Of a DNA stretch of 64,000 nucleotides, positions 1-10,144 are shown one piece after another. Position 1 is the stretch's first letter, and each line of letters opens with the position of its first letter. Both the position numbers and the translations under genes were made by a program. Below the pieces are notes generated by a model. That model saw nothing but the letters and a program-made list of their open reading frames with translations, was not told the origin of the DNA and ran no database searches. Origin of the DNA: Chrysemys picta bellii (taxonomy: Eukaryota; Chordata; Testudines; Emydidae). The stretch is from contig NC_088795.1 in assembly GCF_011386835.1 (NCBI RefSeq), positions 16,969,441 through 17,033,440 on the forward strand. Reading direction: 5' to 3'.

Positions 1-440
1 TTTTGCTGCTGTGGCTCCATGGTTTCCCCCACCACCGTGGTGGCTGGGAGCTGTGGGGTTCCCCCTCTGCCTGCGGCAGCTGGAATCTTGGGGGTGGAGG
101 GGCTCTCCGCCAATGGTGGCTGGGAGCTGCAGGGTGGCCATATTTCCCAAAGAGAAAAGGGGACACCCCCAGTCGCTTGCCCGATGCATCCACTCCCCTG
201 TGTGAGGGTGTTGCCCATCGCTGGAACCCTGAGGAGGGCCCCCTCAGGAGTCTCACCTGTCCCTGGAACCTTGCAGGGGGCCCCCTGTTGCCTGTCACTG
301 CTGTTGCTTGTCGCTGGGACCCTGCCAGGGCCCTGCTGGCTGCCAGCTCCAGTCCTGCAGCCCCTGGGGCTGAAGCAAAGAATGTCATGGAGGTCTCTGG
401 AAGTCATGGATTCATTGACTGCCATAACCTCTGTGACATA
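1..440. repeat. GC-rich decayed repeat sequence, family not recognised
   Basis: The first 440 bases are GC-rich and internally repetitive. The phrase GGTGGCTGGGAGCTG occurs at about 38-53 and again near 115-129, and GAACCCTG/GGACCCTG-type phrases recur. Open frames here are a by-product of base composition. The flank around 380-445 (GTCATGGAGGTCTCTGGAAG and following) resembles a common reptile interspersed repeat, but I cannot name the family. Confidence 0.35.
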
Positions 441-959
441 AACATAGTCTTACCCATAAGTGAGGCTTCATCACACAAGCTGCAACATAGGAGAGCATCT
501 GAGATACTCATGGCCAAAGGGATATTTTGAGTGACTGAAGCTCATCATCAGAATTCTTCATCAGGGAAGTTCCAAGATCCAGTGTGTTTTCCTGAAGCCT
601 CTTGGGGAGATGTGAGAAGAGGGTCATGAATTTCAGAGGCATTACACAGTCAGGGTTGTTCACACAAAAAGTAAAGGTCCGTAGACTTGCCAAATAACTG
701 CGAAGGATCCAGGAGCAGAGGAGGGCCCCTGTGCAGAGATCACACTGTTCTCAGGTGGAAAAGGGGCCGTAAGCTACTTCCACAGCCACATTCCCACCTT
801 CTCAGTGACCCGGGAAAGGAGGGTTCAAAGTTCTACAAGTGGGGAAGGTCTGAGCCAAGGGAGTGAAGTCAAGAAAACTCAATAGACATGGGGTGTGATG
901 AAAAGTACTGCCATGCATTAAAAACTGGCCAAGAGACAAGAAATAGGGATTGGTTCTGA

Positions 960-1565
960 ACATGGCAAAAGGTTAATAGAGGGGGCCCCAAGGATGTTGT
1001 TTAATATATTCATTAGGGAACTGGAAGAGGGCTGGACCAGCAGAGTGGCATGTTTTCCAGCTGACCCTAAATTATTTGAGTATATCAAGATTAGAGAAGG
1101 TTCTGAGGAACTTCAGCAGGACCGTATGCATCTAGATTAATGGGTCATATGAAAGATGGTGTTGACAAAGGCAAGAAAATGCACATTGCAAGGAATGGGT
1201 TGAGCATTTCTGGGTTCTGAATTCAGTGTAACCACTCCAGAAAAAAGACCTGGGTGTTATTGGGGGAAATAACCTCAGCTGAATGTGCAGCAGCATTCTA
1301 AAAAGGAAACAAAATATACAAATGGATGAAGAATGGGATAGAAAATAATACTGAAAATATTATAATGACATTTTATAAATTGATGTTCTGCCCTCACTTG
1401 GAATATTGTGTTCAGTTCTGGTCACACCATATTAAAAAAGGAGTAGTGGAAACAGAAAGGGTTCAGAGAGAAACAACAAATGATCAGAGACTTTTTTATG
1501 AGGAGAGATTGAAAAGACTGATATCATTTTATCTAGGGCGGAAATCAGAAGGACCTTAGTCTCAA
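960..1565 (+). mobile_element. Degraded CR1-type LINE fragment
   Basis: Conceptual translation around 985-1065 gives a decayed LFNIFI...LEE...WTSR phrase of the CR1 reverse transcriptase. A frame at about 1326-1559 keeps [15 protein letters not shown], the C-terminal CR1 ORF2 motif also seen at 44.8 and 56.5 kb. Several stop codons and frameshifts interrupt the frame, so this is an old inactive copy. I see no clear 3' end or target duplication. Confidence 0.75.
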
Positions 1566-1864
1566 AAGTTTTTCCCTATAGGTGGACCTTAGGGCTCCCC
1601 AGGGACACAGGGGTTCACTCACATAGAGCAGTTTTTAGGATGAGGGCCTAAGAGGTAGCATTATAGAGGTACACAGAATAACCTATGATCAGGTGCTCTT
1701 AACTATCTCTTTGGAGAATTCAAGAACAAGGCAATATTCAATGAAACAGAAAGGTGACAAATTTACAGTTAGTGAACAGAATTTGTTTTAAAAACAGTGA
1801 CTAATTAATGGGTTGAGTTCATTGCCACAACACATCACTGAGGCCAAAAGTTTCAAAAGTGACA

Positions 1865-2012
1865 AGTGATATTGAGTGCCCAACTTGAGACACTTGAAAG
1901 AGGTCAGATTTTCAATAAATGCTGAACACTCACCCCCCTCTGAGGTGTCTCAAGGTGGGCACCCAAAACTTGAGGTACACAATATCACCAGTGACTTCTG
2001 AAAATCTCCACC
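1865..2012. repeat. Degenerate palindromic repeat bracketed by TTTTCA / TGAAAA
   Basis: Inverted segments begin with GTGATATTG and end with CAATATCAC, and an outer TCAGATTTTCA pairs loosely with TGAAAATC. It belongs to the loose family of palindromic repeats seen again at 20.4, 20.7, 21.7 and 59.9 kb. Confidence 0.4.
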
Positions 2013-2517
2013 TAAGAGTTTAGTAGGATTCAGGAGAGGGTAAGATGTTTATATGGATAATGAGCACATGCACAGTGACCGCCGATTGGTTAAATACATT
2101 TTTTTAATAAGCAAAATACCACATCAGGTATAAATCACCCACTAACTCATGGGATTTATGAAGCAGATTCCCAAATGAGCAGGTAAATCCATAATTGTCC
2201 ATTGATGGGTTGTTTCAACTTCATCGGAAGCACGTGGTATTGGCTAATGTCAGAGACAGAATATCAAACCACTGGTTTGATCTAACTCCTTTGTTCCTAG
2301 GCATTGGCTGGGCGGGACCGGGTGGCTTGAGGGGAAGTGCACCTTGTTAACCCACATACCCTGCACAGACACAAGGGGAAGGGGTTGCATTTACTTCCCA
2401 AACCTCTCCATGTAAGCGAGGCCCAAGAACAGATGTAGTAGAGGAGCCTCCTGCAAAAAGGCTCCAACAGAGCTGTGTGGCCAGGAAGTGGTGGGGCAGC
2501 ACTGGGGACCCATGCCT

Positions 2518-2595
2518 AGATCCTCAAAAGTATTTAGGCTCCTAACTTCCATTGATATCAATAGAAATTAGGAGCCTAAATACCGTTGAGGATCT
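2518..2595. repeat. Near-perfect 78-bp hairpin repeat
   Basis: The left arm AGATCCTCAAAAGTATTTAG pairs with the right arm ending in GTTGAGGATCT, with a short loop around CATTGATATCAATAG. Only a few mismatches separate the arms. A related arm order is visible at about 20695-20775 and 34945-35012, so it is a dispersed palindromic element rather than a unique structure. Confidence 0.7.
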
Positions 2596-3222
2596 GAGGC
2601 CCAGACCCAAAGGCGGGCACAGGGTCTCAGTGTCAATGCTGCCTGCGGATCATGAGGCTTGAGAGGTAGAACCACTGCTTGTTCTATGCACCTTGCAAAG
2701 AGTTTATTTCCCCTCTGAACCTTCTTCTGCGGGTTTTTGTCATGGGAAGTGGTGCCCTGGTCCTGTCTCCAGTGCGTTTCATTATGGCTACAAATCTGCA
2801 CTGGTTGTCACCTATGAGACTGGCAACTGCTTCCATGTCACTAGGCTACACGCTATCTCTGATCCACAGCACAGCTCCTACATAGAGTAAAAAAACGGAC
2901 TGAAGGCAGCAGATGGCCTGTTATATTGGCTCAAAAACTGTCTGTTTCAAACAGCAGCGTGCAAATCACTTCTCATGTTAGGTTATCTGTGCCTTTTTGG
3001 GTCACATAAACCATAAAAACTGAGAATATGCAGAGCTGGGAGGATGGAAGAACCCAAGTGAATCAACAATTCTGTGGCCTACTCTTCTAATGCAGAAGTT
3101 ATGCTAAAGATAGGAGAGCTGCAGTGTGACTGTGAGGTCAGAAGAGAAAATACAGGGCCCCCTTCTAGCCAGAAATATGCTTGTGTCTCTCCTATTGAAA
3201 TCTGTGGAAGGATGTTCTAGTC

Positions 3223-3498
3223 CAGGGGTCAGCAACCTTTGGCATGCGGCTCGCAAGGGTAAGCACTGTGGCGGGCCAGGCCGGTTTGTTCACCTGCCAC
3301 GTCCGCAGGTTAAGCCGATTGCAGCGCCCACTGGCTGCGGTTCGCCGCTCCAGGCCAATGGGGGATGCGAGAAGTGGCGGCCAGCACATCCCTCGGCCCG
3401 CACTGCTTCCCGCAACCCCCATTGGCTTGGGACTGCGAACCGCGGCCAGTGGGAGCCGCGATTGGCCAAACCTGTGGATGCTGCAGGTAAACAAACTG
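3223..3498. mobile_element. hAT-like palindromic MITE lacking its right outer end
   Basis: It starts with CAGGGGTCAGCAACCTTTGG, a typical hAT-MITE terminus of turtles, and has long internal inverted arms around CCAATGGGGG / CCCCCATTGG. The mirror-image right terminus is absent. Even so, the sequence TTCTAGTC flanks it on both sides (3215-3222 and 3499-3506), extended to TGTTCTAGTC if two more bases are counted. It lies just upstream of an old MIR. Confidence 0.8.
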
Positions 3499-3506
3499 TT
3501 CTAGTC

Positions 3507-3715
3507 AGAGAGAGCATTGGACTGGTTCAGTTCTTGGCATAACTATAGACTTCCTGTGTGAACTTGGGCAAATCACTTCAGCTACCATCTGCCCCAGTTT
3601 TCCTTCTGAAAAATGGGCATAACATTTCCCCAATTTATAGTGGGGTTGTGAAGATAAAATCCATTAATGATCATGAGGTGCTCAGATGCTACAGTAATGA
3701 GGCTATAGAAGTAGA
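3507..3715 (+). repeat. MIR-type SINE
   Basis: The phrase GTGTGAACTTGGGCAAATCA followed by CCCCAGTTTTCC and AAAATGGGCATAA is the conserved core of MIR SINEs in sense orientation. The copy is old and has no visible target duplication. Confidence 0.75.
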
Positions 3716-4122
3716 CACATCATATATCTGAAGTTGGAATTGGGCCCTTGCTATATAAGATATCTACATTTCTAGATCATACAGGTTGCAATTCCTAGGC
3801 TGAAAAAGATTAAGGATGGGACAGGTACCGTCTGAACGTGCTTCTGATACAGAACTACTCTGTCCTTCAATCTGAATATCCTTGCTGATGTGGGTTCAAT
3901 CAAATCTCAAAGGCCCGATCTTGTATTTTTCTTGTATACCAGAGCTCCCCCTGAAATAAAAAAGAGATGTGTATGCTCAGGGATTGCAGGATCAGATGGG
4001 AACATTTATGATATTCCAAAATAGCTTTATAAAAGTGGGTTTATTTTATTCATTTTTCAAAGCATATTGTAACCCGAATATTTCCATGGGCAAAATTCTC
4101 TCTTAATCAGAAAGGCGTAGCA

Positions 4123-4342
4123 CAGGGGTTCTCAAACTGGGGGTCGGGACCCCTCAGGGGGTCGCGAGGTTATTACATGGAGGGTCGTGAGCTGTCAACC
4201 TCCACCCCAAATCCCACTTTGCCTCCAGCATTTATAATGGTGTTAAATATATAAACAAGTGTTTTTAATTTATAAGGGGGGGTCGCACTTAGAGGCTTGC
4301 TATGTGAAAGGGGTCACCAGTACAATAGTTTGAGAACCACTG
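4123..4342. mobile_element. hAT non-autonomous MITE with perfect 8-bp TSD
   Basis: Termini CAGGGGTTCTCAAACT and AGTTTGAGAACCACTG are inverted repeats. The flanks GCGTAGCA at 4115-4122 and 4343-4350 are identical, the 8-bp duplication expected of hAT transposition. There is no coding capacity. The internal GGGGTCG phrases recur near both ends. Confidence 0.92.
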
Positions 4343-5746
4343 GCGTAGCAGCAAGCATAGCACGTTCCTCACATATATTTATGTACGATACTATACACTA
4401 TTATGCAGTATTGCACCATTATGTAGTTTATATAATTTCTTCCGGTACAAATTATAGTGGGATCAACAGTGCTGCTGATCAATTCATTCAGTGGCTCTTT
4501 GCACAGTGAAACTATTGATTAGGCTTTTAGAGAATGATGATCTTATATAAAATGAATTGTCAAGCAGGCCTGTATTTTGGGGGTCAGATTCTGATTATTT
4601 ATGCCAGTTTGAAACTGAAGTAACTTTATTGACTCAGTGGAGTCACTCCTGATTTAGATCAGTGTAAGTGACATCAGAATAAGGCCCTCCGTGTAGTGGG
4701 TCAAATTCTGATTCAATTAATTGAATTAAGGATAGCAAGATTTGGCTCAACTGAAGTGACCTTTGAAGGTAGAAGTTGTACGGCGGACTCTGGCCTCATA
4801 TGCCTTTAAAGTGAAGTATCCTAATAATTTTAAGAATAATTGGCATAGTTGAATTAATATACAGTTAGGATCAAATTAATCCCTTAATTGATAAACAGAA
4901 CTGCCATTGTCATTAGGCATTGAAATCATGGATGCAGGCCAAATATGGTCTTAATTTTGCATCATATTGCATGAAAAACTCGTAAGAATAATATATTTTC
5001 CGGGTCTTTTTTAATAATATTTTTTGTTCTTAAAAATTTGGCATAAAAATGTCAACTGACATCAAGAACTAATCTCCCGTTTTTTTCTCTGAGTTTTGGG
5101 AAGGGAAAAGAAAATCTGAAAAAACATAATTTTTTTTACCAGCTCAGTAAGTGTCTTTATAGATTACATTTTTTCATGTGCGTGTATGAAAAATCTGTGT
5201 ACAGCTAGCTGAAAAGTTACAGTCTCATAAATTTTCAACAGCCAAAATAAGATAGCCCCCCCCAAATGAGGGTGTATGGATGTAGAACAGAAAAAAGGAA
5301 ATATTATGTATGAAAATAAAGGGCCTGATTCTCCTCCAACTTACACCGCATTTACACAGTTGTATGTCCATTGACATCAATGATGTTATTCTTGATTTAC
5401 ACTAGAGTTAATAAGTGCAGAATTAGGTCCAAATTGTAAATATACCCATTTGCTTTTATACATACATATGTATTTTGGTTTGTTAATATATAAACAGCTC
5501 AATTCTCTTGCAGCGAAACCTGGGCTGTAATTCCTTACTTGTGGAAAGTCCACCTGAAGAGGAGAATGGGGTGATCGTAGAAATGCATGGTGACTAAAAC
5601 CTCCATTCTCCAGGGGACCCAGAGCTGGTTGTCCCAAGCAAATAGTGGATGGTGCTGGGCAGAGAGGGAACATGGATAGGATGCTCAGGACAATTGATCC
5701 AGTCCATTTCCAGGCCAGCTGGTAGGTTCCTAGGGAGACATGGCCC

Positions 5747-6149
5747 CAGGATTTCATAACCGGAAGAGGTGGGGCCTTTAAATCCCTGGGCCCTTTAAAT
5801 CAAGATTTAAAGGGCCCGGGGCTCCAGCTGCGGTAGTGGCGGCTGGGAGCCCCGATCCTTTAAATCACCCCTGGAGCTACCAGCTGCAGAGGCAGCCAGG
5901 AGCCCCGGGGCTCAGGTGCAATTTAAAGGGCCCGGGGCTCTGGCCACCGCTACCACCCCGGGCCCTTTAAATCACTGCTGGAGCCTCCGGCTGCCGCTGC
6001 TACACTGAGGCTCCGGCAGCAAGCTCCCATTGCCAGGAGCCCCAGGCCCTTTAAATCGCCGGCCTGGGGAAGCCAGTCCTGGTATGGCACGGCGTACCAG
6101 CTCTTGCCGGTATGCCGTACTGGACCGTACCAGCTTACTTTCACCTCTG
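5747..6149. mobile_element. GC-rich DNA-transposon-like repeat with GGGCCCTTTAAATC motifs
   Basis: The sequence GGGCCCTTTAAATC or its complement occurs repeatedly in both orientations between 5771 and 6058, alternating with GGAGCCCCGG-type phrases. The right end reads in reverse as CAGAGGTGAAAGTAAG, a recurrent hAT-like terminus of reptile repeats, preceded by GTAC/CCGTAC palindromic phrases. An imperfect candidate TSD is CATGGCCC (5739-5746) against CATGGCTC (6150-6157). The left boundary is uncertain. Confidence 0.6.
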
Positions 6150-7250
6150 CATGGCTCTGAATTAAAACTGCCTTCCCCTGCCAGATTCCAGCACCTTGCT
6201 TTGGAGATAACTTCTCCATCTAAAATGAACTGGCCAGACCTGGCACAGAAGGAATCAAATTGCAACCTCCCGACCCAGCAGGAGTGACCCAAGTCCATTG
6301 TAATTAAAATAACAAAAAGCACCAATGCACAAAAATTGTTGTATGCTTATAAGTATTTTAAAGCAATCCCTTTTTTAAAATCTGGAGCTGGGCAAACAAA
6401 AAAAGAGCACCAACAATTCATAATAAAAAAAACCTCACTGAGGTCAGTATATCTACTTTTGACATTCTATAACAGTGATCTGCTCTTTGCAGAGCACTTA
6501 GTCAGCCTAGAAAGCCACAACGTCCTCCGAGGGCATCCTGACCTCTCTTTGTTTGGTCTGTGACATTGCATCCTCACAACACAATGTCATCACCTATTCA
6601 GGCAAAGCAATGAAGCAGACATTGCAATGCAATGTCAAGTGCCTACTTCATGGTTACTTTGTGGCTCTCTGGGATGCCATTCCAAATAATATCGCCTACA
6701 GTTCTCCACTCTCCAGATGCTTGAAGGGACAATGAATGACCCCATCCATTACTCAGTATGCATTACACTGTTTCAGTGTCTCAAGCGGCACTAGTAGCAC
6801 TCTGTGGTAAGTACTCTGCTAATTCTGGCTAAGGTCAGTCTTGCAACTTTCATATGCGCTCCAGTGGTCCAATCCAACTCCCATTTAAATCTTCCATTGA
6901 CTTCAGTGAGAGTTGGCAAGGGCTCTCCCTGGGCTAGACACAATGCCCTGAACAACCACATGGTGCTCTAGAGCTATCGGGGAGGGTTGCTTTTTTATGT
7001 CTTTAAAACCATTTCCCCACCTACTGTTTTGCAAAGGTGTGTCTAAATTATTCCGTCTCAGTGAAAAGAGGATTCAGGGAAGGACTGTTTCAGGTTTGGG
7101 GTGTATACTTTACAGATGAGTCACAATCCAAACACCAGATCTGAACATCCCCCAAGTTTGCAGTATTCAACATTTGGATCCAAATTGTGAGTCCCGAGCA
7201 TGTAATTTATGTATTTATAGAGCGAGAGCTAGAGGTGTCATATTATTGTT

Positions 7251-7344
7251 AAAAGCAACAGAGGGTCCTGTGGCACCTTTGAGACTAACAGAAGTACTGG
7301 GAGCATAAGCTTTCGTGGGTCAGAACCTCACTTCTTCAGATGCA
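7251..7344 (+). mobile_element. 5'-truncated SINE with 11-bp TSD
   Basis: The body runs from AAAAGCAACAGAGGGTCC through CATAAGCTTTCGTGGGTCAG to TTCTTCAGATGCA, the tail region of a turtle SINE. The tRNA-like head is missing; it is visible in the copy at 61.4 kb. ATATTATTGTT is duplicated exactly at 7240-7250 and 7345-7355, as expected from LINE-driven retroposition. Confidence 0.88.
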
Positions 7345-7961
7345 ATATTATTGTTGTTATTGTTTTAACCTCAGAAATAAAACAGAATTTACAATTAAAC
7401 TGATTGCTCTGTATACATCAGGTAATAAACTCACGCAGGGCCCAACCCTGCCCTTTAATGAAATTGCAGGGATCTCTACCCTGTACAGGAAAATCCCTGG
7501 CTGGGGTGGAAAGCTCAAAGCCTATCCTAGTACATTAAAAAATGTGAGGACTGTGGGAAGACTGCAGGAAGCTAGATCAGTCACAGATCTGGAGTTATTA
7601 ATTTCCTTTGTATGACATCCTATGCTGCCTAACAATATTCATATCGCTGATTTCTGGGGGGTAGGAGGGGAATGGGCAGCAATCCCATAATTCCTTAGCA
7701 GAGGATTGGGTGACATGCACACAGAGTGGCATCAACATTGGGTGATGCACTCTGGGATGTCCTACCCCAGCTAGGAGGAAAGAGAACAAGTTCACAGTCA
7801 GGGGAGTCTTGTCCCAAGTGAAAAAGCAGGGTGCCAGCCTGGTTACAGGATGCCAAACGTGCCAGTCTAGGACAAACACTGTTATAGCTGCCATGGTTAC
7901 TAGCCATGTGGACACAAATAATATTTAAAGCCAGTTATGTCAATACCTGGTTACAAACTCA

Positions 7962-8256
7962 AGGTATGTCTATACTGCAATCAGGTGGTGTGTTTACAGC
8001 TCCTGTATAGATACCTGAGCTTGCTTTGATATAGCTAGATTTAGCTGGCTCAAAGCTAGCTTGAGTAACAATAACAGGGAAGCTATGGCAGTGCAGACAT
8101 TGGCTGCTCCAATGTGTACTCAGGGTCCTCAGCGGGCGGGTGCCACCACGGCTTTGCTGCTACTGTTACTTGTGCTAGCTTCACTCTAGCTAGCTTGGGG
8201 ATGTTTACATGTGCTGCAATCACATCTCTTGATTGCAGTGTAGATATACTCGGCCT
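7962..8256. mobile_element. MITE with ~22-bp terminal inverted repeats
   Basis: Left terminus AGGTATGTCTATACTGCAAT and right terminus ending ATTGCAGTGTAGATATACTC are inverted copies with a few mismatches. Internal arms CTAGCTTGAG / CTCTAGCTAGC also pair. It shares the TGTCTACACT-like terminus with the elements at 41.7 and 52.5 kb. I could not settle the target duplication. Confidence 0.75.
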
Positions 8257-10040
8257 CAGTTAAAAGTTCTAGTGGGTCACGACCTAAGGGCTGAGCCTTC
8301 CACCCCAGGAAGTAGTTCTAATAGTTTGTAAGCCTATTAGGAGTCCGAGGGTCCGTGCCCGCAATTCCGAGTGAAGTTGTTAGATCAGCGATGTCCTGAA
8401 GCTTTGCAAAGAAGTAGATCCATTTCTTGGCACAAACAAATCTGAATAGGCCTGAAACTTTACACTTGTCTGCCCTGGAGACATCCAATTTTATGAATAG
8501 GATGAACAGAACACCAATCTGTACATCTCATTGGCTTCAATGGGATATGAGCACATGCTTAATGGCTTTGCTGAATTAGTGATGGGATTCCCTATGTGCT
8601 CAGGTGCCCAAGTCCTCAAGCATGAGATTTCAGTAAATAAAGAATTGAGCCCAGCGTATCTCTCAGCATTCAAAGGCCCAAATATGGCCACAAACATTGA
8701 TCCCTTACTCAAAGAAGGAATTCAGATACCTGGTAACAGACGGAGTAGTTCCATGGAAGTCAATAGGGAAAAGGAAAAATAAATTTTATTCCCTTACGGC
8801 CAGATTCTGCTATTCTCAGTCAAACTAAATAGTGTATTATTCCACAAAAAGTCCCACTGAAATCAGTGGGAATGCTTGCTGAGTAGGATTCTACTCAATG
8901 TGAGTAAGTGTATTAAAATCTGACCCATGGGAAGCTTAAGAAGACATGGAATTTAATCCTTTAGCATAAATTATATTTGCTGTAACTTTATTTCCATAAT
9001 GCAATATACCAGTGAGTAAGGAGACCTGGTTTCATTTTGGATAAAATGGGGCAAAATTTAAAATGCTTTATTTTCCCTTCTTTTCCCCTTTGCCAAATTT
9101 AATCTGCCCTAGTTTTGCATATGTTAAAATTAGAGACATACCCAAATAGCGTGTCTTGAATGGACACAGTAATACACGCGAATGTTATCCAGCTAGATAA
9201 ATCCCATCAAAGGAAAAAAAAAAAAGATTTTGAACTTGTGAATGCTTCTCCAGATCTGAAGTAGTTACATTTCATCTGAATCAGAATGTGTCATCCAAAA
9301 TTCAGATCAGCTCTACTCCTGTATTTCTGGTGCAAATCCATTATAACAATAAATGTGAGAGACTAAATTTGTGTGAACTGGCGGGAAATTTGGGTCTGAA
9401 ATAAGGGACATCACTGAAAAACAGGGACAGTGGAGATGTATTTGGCCAAGAGGTCTCCTAACAGTATAAAAATAATTGCTGCAATGGCCGTGGCACAGTG
9501 TCAAGGAGCCATATGGTTGAAATTATTGGCTTTTGCTGATTTGTGTTATAGTCTACTTTGAACAGAGCATAGGATTTTTTTGTTTGTTTGTTTTGTTTTT
9601 TGGATGTGTTCATAGGAAAAGAGGTCTGTTAAGTTTAATAGAGAAATAGGTTATTGTATGGGCATTTAGCCCTGATCCTACAAAGACCTATGCATGTACT
9701 TAACAATATGTACATGACTAGTCCCAGTCACATCAGTGGACTACTCATATGTTAAAGGTTATGTACGTTTGTAAGTTTTCGTGGGATCGGGGCCCAACAA
9801 AAGGCATCCTCTGCATTTCTAAAGATCATGTGTCAGTCCTCTGAAAGATGACTTAAGGTTTTAAGACATATAAATAAATGCACATTTCCAATAAGCAAAG
9901 CAGTAAACAATCAAACGTGAAATTATTGCAAAAACCAAGGAAGATGAGAATCGGGGTTTTTCAAAAGGAAACTACAATTTCTTTTTGTCACAGTGATCTG
10001 AAAAGTATTGTGATTTATTTTGGGATTTCTGTCATCCTAG

Positions 10041-10144
10041 GTATTTTGGAAATATTTGCTGTGTCTCAGGGGATTGTAGGAATACGAGGAGTTTTCAGCA
10101 ACAAATTTTTAGCGATGTCAAAAAAAGGAAAACTCCATGCAAGT
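10041..10144 (+). CDS. FGF5: FGF5 exon 2 (fibroblast growth factor 5)
   Basis: This internal coding exon is 104 bp, flanked by a CCTAG acceptor and a GTAAGT donor. The first two bases complete a serine codon started in exon 1, then 34 full codons follow. It ends in phase 0. The peptide includes [20 protein letters not shown] and [10 protein letters not shown], central beta-trefoil strands of the FGF fold and typical of FGF5. FGF5 is a secreted growth factor that signals through FGFR1-type receptors with heparan sulfate, known in mammals as the signal ending hair growth. The role in a reptile is inference. The residue before LEIF is Ile where I recall Val in mammals. Exon length, phase and sequence agree, so confidence is high. 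No upstream ATG in this block is the true start. Confidence 0.97.

Larger units (their letters stand above)
1..10040 (+). other. FGF5: FGF5 intron 1 (3' part)
   Basis: This stretch lies directly upstream of FGF5 exon 2 and ends in a polypyrimidine tract and AG acceptor at 10039-10040. I looked for FGF5 exon 1 (signal peptide and the N-terminal part of the beta-trefoil) and saw no matching reading frame, so exon 1 is probably upstream of the window. Content is repeats listed separately plus AT-rich sequence. 4350-5740 and 8260-9880 hold no strong feature beyond scattered copies of an old repeat with the phrase CATTGACTTCAATGGG or variants (about 4575-4690, 5320-5420, 8520-8560, 8805-8935, 9668-9795). 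Confidence 0.8.

Noticed and set aside
3..530. 175-codon open frame at the start of the window, considered as FGF5 exon 1 or another gene
   Set aside because: No signal peptide or FGF motif; overlapping frames in several phases; composition explained by GC-rich repeat sequence.
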